Source of the DNA: a virus | IMG/VR virus record: IMGVR_UViG_3300042869_000408 | Coordinates: 1 to 24,140 of that record | Length of the DNA stretch: 24,140 bases | Direction: 5' to 3' (one strand) | Part shown: one piece after another, positions 1 through 6,452 of the stretch | Layout of the letters: every line of letters begins with the position of its first letter | Numbering within the stretch: the stretch's first letter is position 1 | The notes under the pieces: model-generated | What the model saw: the letters and a program-made list of their open reading frames with translations, nothing else | Databases searched by the model: none | Told to the model about the DNA's origin: nothing | Position numbers and translations under genes: made by a program

Positions 1-1
1 A

Positions 2-154
2 GATGGTAAATGGATTCAGAAAGCCACTGCATCTATCAAACGTAGAGGTACAGAAGGTAAATGCACTCCTATCACCAAACCTGGATGCACTGGTAAAGCT
101 AAAGTCTTAGCTAAGACATTCAAGAAAATTGCTAAAGCTCGTAAGGGTAAGTAA
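2..154 (+). CDS. C-terminal end of a small, very basic protein (5' cut by window)
   Basis: An open frame enters from the window edge and ends at TAA 152-154, giving about 50 residues. It begins DGKWIQKATASIKRRGTEGK, has two Cys in a CTPITKPGC stretch, and ends in a Lys/Arg-rich tail (KKIAKARKGK). Short basic proteins with a KWIQKA-type segment recur in phages and large viruses, often near virion genes; that is recalled family knowledge, not tested here. Composition suggests nucleic-acid binding or packaging into the virion. It lies just 5' of a GIY-YIG gene and belongs to the plus-strand basic-protein cluster. The true start lies outside the window. Confidence 0.6.
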   Translation, partial: DGKWIQKATASIKRRGTEGKCTPITKPGCTGKAKVLAKTFKKIAKARKGK

Positions 155-160
155 TATAAA

Positions 161-835
161 ATGGCATATGTTTATAGACATATAAGAGTTGATAAAAATG
201 AACCATTCTATATAGGTATTGGTAAAGGTGATGGTTATGAATTCGAAAGGGCTTATTATAAATCTATAGAAAAAAGAAATAAAATTTGGATAGATATTAT
301 AAATAAGACATCTTATGAAGTAGAAATTCTATTTGATAATATTACTTGGGAAGAAGCTTGTCAAAAAGAAAAAGAATTTATCACTTTATATGGTAGAATA
401 AATTTAGGTACAGGAACCCTTGCTAATATGACTAATGGCGGTGAGGGTATGGTAGGAGTAGTTAGATCAGAAGAATATAAGTTAAAATTATCTCAAAGAC
501 AAAAAGATGGAAAAGCCTATTGGTTTGGTAAGAAATTTACAAATGAACACAAGGAGAAAATAATAAATTCTTTAAAAGGTAGACCTGTTTCTGAAAAAAC
601 TAGAGAAAAAATAAGTAACTCTTTAAAGGGAGAAAAACATCCTCAATACGGAAAAACTAGTTATAAAGCAATAAAAGTAATTGACACAAGCACAAATATT
701 ATATATGACTCTATTACTTTGTGTCAAAAACATACAAATTACAAAAAACTAGTTGATAAACTTTCTGGAAATAGAAAAAATAATACTCCTATAATTTATT
801 TAAAAGATTATAATAATAACTTAAGTGATTCATGA
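161..835 (+). CDS. GIY-YIG homing endonuclease with NUMOD3-type repeats
   Basis: This 224-residue protein starts with a GIY-YIG nuclease fold: YVYRHI near residues 3-8 and FYIGIGKGDG near 16-25 stand for the GIY and YIG strands, with a likely catalytic Glu around residues 70-72 (QKEKEF) followed by NMTNGGEG at 89-96. Residues 105-165 carry NUMOD3-like DNA-binding repeats (GKKFTNEHKEKI, GRPVSEKTREKI). A C-terminal NUMOD1-like part follows (YKAIKVIDTSTN). Such proteins nick or cut a specific site and spread their own gene. It begins 6 nt after the preceding stop and overlaps the next gene by 11 nt, as expected for a free-standing homing gene wedged between phage genes. No promoter of its own is apparent, so it is probably read with the cluster. 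Confidence 0.9.
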   Translation: MAYVYRHIRVDKNEPFYIGIGKGDGYEFERAYYKSIEKRNKIWIDIINKTSYEVEILFDNITWEEACQKEKEFITLYGRINLGTGTLANMTNGGEGMVGVVRSEEYKLKLSQRQKDGKAYWFGKKFTNEHKEKIINSLKGRPVSEKTREKISNSLKGEKHPQYGKTSYKAIKVIDTSTNIIYDSITLCQKHTNYKKLVDKLSGNRKNNTPIIYLKDYNNNLSDS

Positions 836-1025
836 ATTTATTAATAGAGTAGAGGTTTCGACTCCAAAAGGAGATGGTGTGCTATTTTATGTAATAGACT
901 ACGGTCATGAGACAGACACAATATACACTGTAATTATTAACAATACAGGTGAAATGTGGCAACTTAGACACAAAGACATTATTGTAAAGAACAATATAAC
1001 ATTCGGAAGAAATGGCAACAGTTAA
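825..1025 (+). CDS. small conserved-type phage protein, GTG start, next to homing gene
   Basis: A 66-residue protein with a beta-rich look (VEVSTPKGDGVLFYVIDYG, then DTIYTVIINNTGEMWQLRHKDI). I recall similar small proteins in phages of Bacteroidota but know no function; the pattern (small barrel, GDG turn, GEMW strand) could suit a SH3- or KOW-like fold, which is inference only. The only plausible start is GTG at 825, because TAA lies directly upstream in frame and the next ATG is deep in the gene. The start lies inside the end of the GIY-YIG gene, so insertion of that gene may have replaced the original 5' end. It overlaps the next gene by 14 nt. Confidence 0.65.
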   Translation: MIHEFINRVEVSTPKGDGVLFYVIDYGHETDTIYTVIINNTGEMWQLRHKDIIVKNNITFGRNGNS

Positions 1026-1293
1026 AAAATCTGCAGCCTGGCAAAGGAAAGAAGGTAAATCAGAATCAGGAGGATTGAACGCTAAAGGTGTTGCAAGCTA
1101 TAGAAGGGAAAATCCAGGTAGTAAGCTCAAGATGGCAGTAACTACACCTCCTTCAAAGTTAAAGAAGGGTAGTAAGGCTGCTAAGAGAAGACGTAGTTTT
1201 TGTAGTAGAATGTCAGGAGTTAAAGGACCTATGACAAAACCTAACGGTAAACCTACTAGAAAATCACTGGCACTTAAAAAATGGAACTGCTAA
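1012..1293 (+). CDS. DUF6321-like basic protein
   Basis: A 93-residue basic protein. The core reads AAWQRKEGKSESGGLNAKG, then YRRENPGSKLKMAV, KAAKRRRSFCSRMSGVKGPM, and ends KPNGKPTRKSLALKKWNC. This order (KEGK..GGLNAKG, RR.SFC.RM.G..GP, RKSLALKKW) matches from memory the DUF6321 family, common in phage genomes and of unknown function. Two Cys are seen, one being the last residue. The N-terminus MATVKK is shared with the next gene. High charge and position suggest a virion or DNA-associated protein; this is inference. Confidence 0.75.
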   Translation: MATVKKSAAWQRKEGKSESGGLNAKGVASYRRENPGSKLKMAVTTPPSKLKKGSKAAKRRRSFCSRMSGVKGPMTKPNGKPTRKSLALKKWNC

Positions 1294-1310
1294 CCTATTA
1301 AAATAAAAAT

Positions 1311-1754
1311 ATGGCAACTGTAAAGAAAGTTAAGAAAGCACAAGATGGTCTTAGAGCTAAAGCTGATAACACTAGTGTTAAAAAACCTGTAACAAGTAAA
1401 GTTCCTGGAACTAATTATAAATATTTAGATAACTGGACTGCGTCAGGAAAAACACCTAGTTCACAAGACAGTGCTGAATATAGAAAAGGATATAGTATAG
1501 GAGTTAGTGGAAGAAAACCAGGAATATTTGAACCTTTACGTACACATATTGGAGCACAAGAAGGTTTGGAGAACAGTAAAAAGTATGAGAAAAAGAAATC
1601 TGGTGGAAAGGTGATGATTAAACGCGCAGATGGATCTGTATCTCAAAGAGGACTTTGGGATAACATCAGGGCTAATAAAGGATCTGGAAAGAAACCTACA
1701 GCACAAATGCTCAAGCAAGAAAAGAAGATTAAGTCACAAACTAAAAAGAAATAA
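1311..1754 (+). CDS. Lys-rich KAQDG protein, possible virion DNA-associated
   Basis: A 147-residue Lys-rich protein starting MATVKKVKKAQDGLRAKAD. It shares MATVKK with the upstream DUF6321-like protein and a KAQxG motif with the downstream gene. The middle is Ser/Gly/Pro-rich (ASGKTPSSQDSAEYRKGYS, GVSGRKPGIFEP) and the end is nearly all Lys, Gln and Ser (KQEKKIKSQTKKK). There are no membrane segments or enzyme motifs. It starts 17 nt after the previous stop and ends 2 nt before the next ATG. Function is unknown; a packaged, intrinsically disordered DNA-condensing or virion protein fits the composition, as inference only. Confidence 0.75.
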   Translation: MATVKKVKKAQDGLRAKADNTSVKKPVTSKVPGTNYKYLDNWTASGKTPSSQDSAEYRKGYSIGVSGRKPGIFEPLRTHIGAQEGLENSKKYEKKKSGGKVMIKRADGSVSQRGLWDNIRANKGSGKKPTAQMLKQEKKIKSQTKKK

Positions 1755-1756
1755 TA

Positions 1757-2176
1757 ATGGCAAAGGTATCAAAAGCTCAAATGGGCAAAGCTGTAGTTAA
1801 AAAGAAAGCTGTTAAAGATTCAGTTGAAAGTGAAATGAATCCTGGTAAGATGATTCCTAAATCTGCTGTAACCAAAGGACCATACATCACTACTAAAAAG
1901 AAAGAAGAAGCTCCTAAGAAGAAAATGAAAGATGGTGGTTCTCTTGGAATGAAATCAGTGAAAGCTGGTTATGACAGCAATCCAGGTGTAACTCGTGCTG
2001 ACATCATTGTAGCTGCTAAAAAGAAAGCTAAAAGTGGTGCAACTCTTGCTCCTTCTAAAAAAAGCGTTTCTTCTAATCTTGGTGGATATAAGAAAGTTCT
2101 TGGTAAGAACTATTCAAAAGCTAAGAGTGGAGTAAAAATGATGATGGGTGGTGGTAAATGTAAATACGGTTGCTAA
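1757..2176 (+). CDS. Lys-rich KAQMG protein with Cys tail
   Basis: A 139-residue basic protein starting MAKVSKAQMGKAVVKKKAVK, so it carries the KAQxG motif near its N-terminus like its upstream neighbour. It is full of Lys, Gly and Ser, with a repeated AAKKKAKSG / KAKSG element in the second half. It ends in a Met/Gly/Cys tail, MMMGGGKCKYGC. No enzymatic motif is seen. Its stop codon overlaps the next ATG (TAATG). It is probably a disordered, nucleic-acid-binding or virion protein; the C-terminal CxxxC pair could bind metal or form a disulfide. Both ideas are inference. Confidence 0.75.
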   Translation: MAKVSKAQMGKAVVKKKAVKDSVESEMNPGKMIPKSAVTKGPYITTKKKEEAPKKKMKDGGSLGMKSVKAGYDSNPGVTRADIIVAAKKKAKSGATLAPSKKSVSSNLGGYKKVLGKNYSKAKSGVKMMMGGGKCKYGC

Positions 2177-2334
2177 TGACATCAGGTAAAGCTAAGAAAT
2201 CAGGTAAGCCACGTAAAGCACCAAAGGTACCAGCTCCTAAACCAATTAATGGTAATTATATGAAGGAGTCTGATACAAAGTTACAAAGAAAGAGTCCTAT
2301 GCTTCCTATGAAGCAGAAGAGGCTTTCAAAATAA
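2176..2334 (+). CDS. 52-aa Lys/Pro-rich small protein
   Basis: A short ORF whose ATG overlaps the previous stop (TAATG), a translational-coupling arrangement. The product begins MTSGKAKKSGKPRKAPKVPA and ends KSPMLPMKQKRLSK. It is rich in Lys, Pro and Ser, matching the composition of the four genes before it, which supports it being real. It is the last gene of the plus-strand cluster and is followed by a structured region and terminator. Function is unknown. Confidence 0.6.
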   Translation: MTSGKAKKSGKPRKAPKVPAPKPINGNYMKESDTKLQRKSPMLPMKQKRLSK

Positions 2335-2465
2335 TTGTCTTCTCCTGCATCCCAACGAACTGCACGCTCAGGTTGATCCTCCAGTTTCTAGAACTGTGGT
2401 CTTAAAGAAGAGTCATTTCCCCCCTATAGTCTCAGTATTATAGGTCTGCTCCCACTGGGAGAAAA
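2335..2465 (+). other. structured non-coding stretch with tandem hairpins
   Basis: Between the plus-strand cluster and the terminator lie three short perfect hairpins: CAGTT/AACTG at 2382-2396, CCTATA/TATAGG at 2423-2444 and CTCCC/GGGAG at 2449-2461. An outer pairing TCTTCT (2338-2343) with AGAAGA (2406-2411) is also possible. GC content is higher than in the neighbouring intergenic DNA. It could be a 3' UTR structure or a small RNA made from the end of the transcript. It does not fold into a convincing tRNA. Confidence 0.35.
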
Positions 2466-2466
2466 G

Positions 2467-2491
2467 AAAAGCCCTCAATTAGAGGGCTTTT
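2467..2491. terminator. bidirectional intrinsic terminator
   Basis: A perfect 10-bp stem AAAAGCCCTC / GAGGGCTTTT with loop AATTA lies between the convergent plus-strand cluster and the minus-strand glycosyltransferase cassette. It is followed by six T on the plus strand; on the minus strand the T-run is TTTTCTTTT. It can end both transcripts. Confidence 0.85.
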
Positions 2492-2494
2492 TTA

Positions 2495-3148
2495 TTAAAT
2501 GTTTACGATCGTTTTATAGGAAGAAGCATTTGTTGCATTGTTCATGTAGAACATAAACTCCTCATTGTTCTTAGCTTCCTCAATAGAGAATTCCCATGGG
2601 TAGTGTTTGGCTACATAAGGAAATGTAGTGGATGAACCTCCTATGAAATACACAGGGGGTTTATATAAAGCAAATGTAGTGTCTATTTGCACTTCAAGAG
2701 CCACTCCATCCTTCTTAGGAGATTTGACCCATCTATCTTTTTCATATAAATGAAGACGGTCGTAATAAGGAGATTTACTTTCCACTCTCTGCCAGTCCAG
2801 ACCAAGCCCCACCTTATCTAATTGTAAACTATTGAGTTTGTCCAATAGATAAAGTAGGGTGTCTTTTGGTGTATCATTTAGACCAAGATCTGGATCAGTT
2901 ACAACATATGGAACACCTTTTAAGCTTTCTACCACTCCTGATATCCAAGGAGCAGCTACACCAACATTGTTATTTAATCTTTCTATTCTACAGGGATTAG
3001 TAGCATACCATTCTAGTAAAGGTGGATAGGTGGAAGCATTGTCCACAATAATTATTTCTCCCACTCCGTCATATTCTTTTATCTTCTCCACCATAGCCTT
3101 AGGCCATGTGACAAAGTTACGGTTGTTTATTATAACAGGAATCTTCAT
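2495..3148 (-). CDS. GT2-like glycosyltransferase
   Basis: A 217-residue protein with a GT-A fold signature. The N-terminus has PVIINNRNFVTWPKAMVEKI, then the nucleotide-sugar strand EIIIVDNAS (31-39), and a DxD-type metal/sugar-nucleotide site at VVTDPDLG (82-89, Asp85 and Asp87). It is short compared with bacterial GT2 enzymes, has no membrane anchor, and resembles phage-encoded cytosolic transferases. It is the last gene of the minus-strand cassette; its ATG overlaps the methyltransferase stop (ATGA). Sugar donor and acceptor cannot be told. Three GT2 genes together suggest assembly or decoration of a short glycan on virion protein, DNA or host surface. Confidence 0.8.
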   Translation of the reverse strand: MKIPVIINNRNFVTWPKAMVEKIKEYDGVGEIIIVDNASTYPPLLEWYATNPCRIERLNNNVGVAAPWISGVVESLKGVPYVVTDPDLGLNDTPKDTLLYLLDKLNSLQLDKVGLGLDWQRVESKSPYYDRLHLYEKDRWVKSPKKDGVALEVQIDTTFALYKPPVYFIGGSSTTFPYVAKHYPWEFSIEEAKNNEEFMFYMNNATNASSYKTIVNI

Positions 3149-3690
3149 CGTTTCTGAATAATAAGAAGCTTTGTATCAAGCAGTAGGGTCATAAAATAGG
3201 ACTGACCAGCTATAAACTCTGTAACAGTTTTAATGGTCTCTTGCCTATTAGCATGTCCTGCATGCAAGTCTTCAATGAAATAATATCCTCCAGGCTTTAG
3301 ATGTTGCCACAACATCTTAAATGATGCTGTAATATGATGACCTACGTGGCTTCCATCATCTATGATGAAGTCAAATGGACCACCGTTATTAGTAATCTCA
3401 TCTATTATAGAAGCATCTGTCTGATCTCCAATATAAATGTGATAGGGATTGGGTTGTTGTATCCATTGATTAACGTTCTCATCTATATCAATTGCATAGA
3501 TTTCTAACTCTGGGTTATATTCTTCCCACATCCTTAGAGAATCTCCGTGATATATTCCTATCTCAAAGAGCTTGTACTTACCAGCTTCAGGAATATATTG
3601 ATCATACACTTCTGTATATCCGTGTTTTTCAAAATGTTCTGTACCCTTGTCAGTTTTCTGACGGTTAGCAATATCTGTAAGTCTTCCCAT
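3145..3690 (-). CDS. class I SAM-dependent methyltransferase
   Basis: A 181-residue protein with Rossmann-type SAM motifs: motif I KLFEIGIYHGDSLRMW (40-55), the acidic end of strand beta-2 at YAIDID (65-70), a GDQTD segment at 88-92, and FDFIIDDGSHVGHH (106-119), a post-motif with a DDGSH cluster. The N-terminus (NRQKTDKGTEHF) and LKPGGYYFIEDLH resemble sugar O-methyltransferases of the MycE/CmcI type, which use a metal held by DDGSH-like acidic residues. It sits between two glycosyltransferase genes, so a methylated sugar product is likely. The exact acceptor is unknown. Confidence 0.85.
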   Translation of the reverse strand: MGRLTDIANRQKTDKGTEHFEKHGYTEVYDQYIPEAGKYKLFEIGIYHGDSLRMWEEYNPELEIYAIDIDENVNQWIQQPNPYHIYIGDQTDASIIDEITNNGGPFDFIIDDGSHVGHHITASFKMLWQHLKPGGYYFIEDLHAGHANRQETIKTVTEFIAGQSYFMTLLLDTKLLIIQKR

Positions 3691-3694
3691 AAAA

Positions 3695-4264
3695 TTAGTT
3701 GTGTACGAATAGCACTTTCTCCACTTTAATAATCTGTTCTTTTGGAAACTTTTGTTTAAACTGCTCTACAAACCATCCATCAGCAGCAAAATCTATTCCT
3801 AATGAGATTTGTTGAGCTAAGTCTCTACGGGTGGCAAATGCTCCCATATCAATTTGTCCTCCTGCTGGTCTGCATTTAAAATATGCATAATCATAATGAG
3901 AATGCACCATATCCCAATAAATCATACCCACTTCCACTTCACATAATGATCTAATCTCTTTAATGAAATTAGGAGTGTAATAATTGTCATCACCAGTCAT
4001 GATGATGTATTCAGCAGTGCTCATTTGCTTACCAATTTCTCTTGGTGTGTGTCCCCAATCATTATATCTCTTATCTGTAACCGTATAGGTTATCCTAGAA
4101 TCATTAATAGATTTAATAACCTCTAATGTTTCATTGAGATGATCTGTCCCATCAATAACAACATTAGCTCCCCAGTGCCCATCGGTTTGGGCAACTAGGG
4201 ATGCTAACATGCATTTCAAGGGAGCTGGACGATTATATGTTGGAATTATGAAGTCTACTAGCAT
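3695..4264 (-). CDS. GT2 family glycosyltransferase
   Basis: A 189-residue GT-A protein: the opening VDFIIPTYNRPAPLKCMLAS (residues 3-22) is the classical GT2 start, NVVIDGTD follows at 34-41, and the metal-binding DxD equivalent is MTGDDNYYTPNF (89-100). AADGWFV near residue 140 may supply the catalytic acidic residue. No transmembrane helix is present. Its 5' end overlaps the upstream GT2 gene by 32 nt in another frame, which suggests coupled translation. Donor and acceptor are not predictable from the sequence. Confidence 0.85.
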   Translation of the reverse strand: MLVDFIIPTYNRPAPLKCMLASLVAQTDGHWGANVVIDGTDHLNETLEVIKSINDSRITYTVTDKRYNDWGHTPREIGKQMSTAEYIIMTGDDNYYTPNFIKEIRSLCEVEVGMIYWDMVHSHYDYAYFKCRPAGGQIDMGAFATRRDLAQQISLGIDFAADGWFVEQFKQKFPKEQIIKVEKVLFVHN

Positions 4265-4997
4265 TGAAGTCTTTTAATAGTTGAATATAATCATGTCTAA
4301 AATAAGGATCTAACTTAATTTCTCCTGTTGGAATTGTTCCTTTAACTCTTTGGAGCTCAATGTAGGCACTGTGTCTTTGAATAACATTAGGTGAGCCTTC
4401 TTTATCATGTCCTTGTCCAGACATGTGATAGCCTCTACCACCCCACATATAGAACCAACTCACTTCATCATTAGGAGGCTCTGCAAGAACAATGTTTCCA
4501 AGACTATGCATCTTTTCTACAAGAGTCATATCATACCCAGCATTCTCAATAGGATGCCTACCAATACTTTCCCATGCCTGTTTTGTATAAACAATTCCAG
4601 AGTTTCCTATCCATGTAATGTCTGTAATGTTTGGATCGTTATAATACACTCCTTTCTTCCAATGTAACAGATTTGTTCCAGGGGTGAAATATTTGGCTAT
4701 GTTCATCAGATGATTAGGCATTGCTATATCATCATCATCCCATTGTACAATGATGTCAAACTGACATTGCTCTACAGCAAAGTTTTCTTTTTCACCTATT
4801 GTATCAAATGTTTTGTCAAGATTTAAAATCTTCACATCTGGATGATCATACACCAATTTCTGAAGAGGGTAATCGTTAACAATTACCAACTCCTTCTTCC
4901 CAGGATATTCCTGTTTGAGGAAAGAATTAAGAGATTCCTCTAGAAGATGAACTCTTCCATAGGTGATCATTTTACATGAAATAGACGGATAGTTCAT
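4233..4997 (-). CDS. GT2 family glycosyltransferase (DDDD-type)
   Basis: A 254-residue protein with clear GT2 hallmarks: SISCKMITYGRVHLLEESLN at the N-terminus, ELVIVNDYP (36-44), a conserved Lys/Glu segment IGEKENFAV, and the metal site IIVQWDDDDIAMP (82-94), typical of GT2 enzymes acting in the cytoplasm. The region MWGGRGYHMSGQG probably forms the acceptor side. This is the largest and most complete of the three transferases in the cassette. Its ATG overlaps the preceding stop by 1 nt, so it belongs to the same transcription unit as the 99-aa, HNH and endonuclease VII genes. Confidence 0.88.
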   Translation of the reverse strand: MNYPSISCKMITYGRVHLLEESLNSFLKQEYPGKKELVIVNDYPLQKLVYDHPDVKILNLDKTFDTIGEKENFAVEQCQFDIIVQWDDDDIAMPNHLMNIAKYFTPGTNLLHWKKGVYYNDPNITDITWIGNSGIVYTKQAWESIGRHPIENAGYDMTLVEKMHSLGNIVLAEPPNDEVSWFYMWGGRGYHMSGQGHDKEGSPNVIQRHSAYIELQRVKGTIPTGEIKLDPYFRHDYIQLLKDFNASRLHNSNI

Positions 4998-5296
4998 TAT
5001 ATAGAAGTCAATTCAAAAAATCTTTTAGCGTCTTCTGGTTCTAAATAGATTTCAGACTGGAAAGTGTTACGCTGCCTCTTAACACCTTTAACCTTGTTAG
5101 TACGAACATCTACATCAGGAACCTCTTGGGATCTTTCATGCAAGTCATCTAACAGAATAAGAACACGACCGTCCTCAATTCCTACGCTTCTTACTACTTT
5201 TTCCATGTTAAAGCTGTCTCTAAATTCGTTGTACACAGGGTTCTCTGGTGTACCACTCTTCAACTCTTTGCGAGTGTAGAAAAACTGATTCTTCAT
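4997..5296 (-). CDS. 99-aa hypothetical phage protein
   Basis: A 99-residue soluble protein without a recognised domain. It begins MKNQFFYTRKELKSGTP and contains VGIEDGRVLILLDDLHER, then a basic loop (TNKVKGVKRQRN), and ends in a QSEIYLEPEDAKRFFEL helix. The pattern suggests a small alpha/beta phage protein. It is coupled on both sides (TAATG with the HNH gene, 1-nt overlap with the GT2 gene). Function is unknown. Confidence 0.7.
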   Translation of the reverse strand: MKNQFFYTRKELKSGTPENPVYNEFRDSFNMEKVVRSVGIEDGRVLILLDDLHERSQEVPDVDVRTNKVKGVKRQRNTFQSEIYLEPEDAKRFFELTSI

Positions 5297-5685
5297 TATA
5301 ATTCGTATTTGATTTTTAATAATTCACGTCTTCTGTTAACTTCTGGATACTTATATACATCCCTTTCAACATTGTCATGCTCTTCTAATGTCAAAAGTAT
5401 GATATTTTCTTCATCAAACATAGCCTGAGGATATTTTTCTTTTGGAAGAATGTGATGAAAGAATACTGACATAGGTTCTTTGCCTAAATAATCCATGCTC
5501 ACCTCTGAATGGTGTGGTCTTTTTCTCCAAACACGTAAGAAAAACTCTTGCATTTCGGATATTTGTTGAATTTCCTCTTCAGATTTGTCAAGTTTTTTGC
5601 TAGAAGAAACAGCTAAAGGCTTTTTTCGTTTATGAAGAAAACAATACTCAGTTTCTGCATTTTTTCCACAGATTTTACATTTCAT
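5296..5685 (-). CDS. HNH-type (NinG-like) zinc-containing nuclease
   Basis: A 129-residue protein with an N-terminal zinc knuckle, MKCKICGKNAETEYCFLHKR, with Cys3, Cys6, Cys15 and His18 as ligands. The C-terminal half has an HNH-like motif: HHILPKEKYP (77-86), then ENIILLTLEEH (93-103), which match the first His pair, the middle Asn and the last His. The plan (Cys cluster followed by HNH) resembles NinG/Rap-type phage recombination nucleases, but a homing role cannot be excluded. It overlaps the endonuclease VII-like gene by 4 nt (ATGA). Confidence 0.7.
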   Translation of the reverse strand: MKCKICGKNAETEYCFLHKRKKPLAVSSSKKLDKSEEEIQQISEMQEFFLRVWRKRPHHSEVSMDYLGKEPMSVFFHHILPKEKYPQAMFDEENIILLTLEEHDNVERDVYKYPEVNRRRELLKIKYEL

Positions 5686-6125
5686 CTTTTTTTGTACTTT
5701 TTTAAATATTGAATAGCTTTTTTCATAACATGTTCATATTCCTTAAAAAAACCTATACCAGAATTACAATTATTACACAATAGTCCTCTTACTTTTCCTG
5801 TTATATGACAATGATCTACACAAAACTCCTTAGGATAATCATCTTTATGTATATCACATATTCCACAAGAGTAGTTTTGTTCTTTTAACTTTAAATCATA
5901 CTCTTCTTGAGTTAAATTGTACTTAATCTTTCTTTGATAAGCTTTATGGTAATTGATATTTCTGCCAATATGAGCACAAAATTTACAAGGAGAATTAAAT
6001 CTGTAACGGTTAGTGTTTTTATCAGCTTTTATATGAAATTCACTAACTGGTAACATTTCATTGCATTTATTACATTTTCTAGTAGCACCAGCAGCTATTA
6101 GTTCCTCTAATTTTTCTTTTGTCAT
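5682..6125 (-). CDS. recombination endonuclease VII-like (His-Me finger) nuclease
   Basis: A 147-residue protein with two CxxC knuckles at the N-terminus (Cys18/Cys21, Cys47/Cys50) and an endonuclease VII core: YSCGIC (86-90), FCVDHCHITGKVRGLLCNNC (101-120) and NSGIGFFKEY (121-130). The DHCH motif gives the His of the His-Me finger, and the four Cys (87, 90, 117, 120) hold the structural zinc. The family includes T4 gp49, which resolves branched DNA, but many relatives with N-terminal zinc knuckles are mobile free-standing nucleases. It is first in the glycosyltransferase transcription unit, directly behind a promoter. ATG is 13 nt from the -7 box. Confidence 0.88.
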   Translation of the reverse strand: MTKEKLEELIAAGATRKCNKCNEMLPVSEFHIKADKNTNRYRFNSPCKFCAHIGRNINYHKAYQRKIKYNLTQEEYDLKLKEQNYSCGICDIHKDDYPKEFCVDHCHITGKVRGLLCNNCNSGIGFFKEYEHVMKKAIQYLKKYKKR

Positions 6126-6139
6126 ATCCTCTTTTTTGT

Positions 6140-6169
6140 AAAGATATAACTAATTTTTCATATTGTCAA
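6140..6169 (-). promoter_or_regulatory. promoter for the endonuclease VII/glycosyltransferase unit
   Basis: On the minus strand, TTGACA (6164-6169) is followed by 17 nt and TATCTTTA (6139-6146). As a Bacteroidota promoter this is TTG-N20-TAnnTTT(A), one base off the TAnnTTTG consensus seen at five other sites in the window. It also looks like a sigma70-type -35/-10 pair. The expected leader is only about 8 nt. Confidence 0.65.
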
Positions 6170-6172
6170 GAA

Positions 6173-6211
6173 AAATGTCAAGAAGTTTTATGTGCAGAAA
6201 ACTTGACATTT
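6173..6211 (-). terminator. terminator hairpin after the recA unit
   Basis: A perfect 10-bp inverted repeat, AAATGTCAAG (6173-6182) and CTTGACATTT (6202-6211), lies just after the last gene of the recA unit. On the minus strand it is followed by a short T-run. The arm itself contains TTGACA, and the next promoter starts a few bases on. The loop is 19 nt, so an operator role is an alternative. Confidence 0.55.
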
Positions 6212-6221
6212 CTGCTTCATG

Positions 6222-6452
6222 TTACACCTTGTTGTAAGTTTTAAATTTAGATCTAGAGTTGTACATATGAATTAGGAAGTTTATCCTTTCTTTCCATTCT
6301 GCAACTTGTTTCTTCTTTCTACCGTCGATTTGTTTTCCTTCTTCAAAAAGCTTCTCAATCTCTTCGTGTAGGTCTACAAGGCTAATGTATTGTTTGTTGA
6401 ACAATTTTAAATCATCTTCTGCTACACTGAGGATTAATTTACTCTTCGCCAT
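6222..6452 (-). CDS. 76-aa hypothetical helical protein
   Basis: A 76-residue protein, largely charged and helical (LVDLHEEIEKLFEEGKQIDG, then KKKQVAEWKERINFLIHMYN). It could form a short coiled coil. No known domain is recognised. It starts inside the end of the zinc-ribbon gene (14-nt overlap) and is the last gene of the recA transcription unit. Function is unknown. Confidence 0.65.
   Translation of the reverse strand: MAKSKLILSVAEDDLKLFNKQYISLVDLHEEIEKLFEEGKQIDGRKKKQVAEWKERINFLIHMYNSRSKFKTYNKV

Noticed and set aside
1536-1718. 60-residue minus-strand frame within the KAQDG gene
   Set aside because: It is antisense to a Lys-rich gene; the Phe/Leu/Ser-rich product is the usual result of reading Lys codons backwards.
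2337-2412. Possible tRNA: 76-nt span with a 6-bp end pairing and a TGCA/TGCA arm
   Set aside because: There is no 5-bp anticodon stem with a 7-nt loop, the D-loop lacks GG, and the T-arm candidate does not stack on the acceptor ends. GGTTGATCC only resembles a T-loop.
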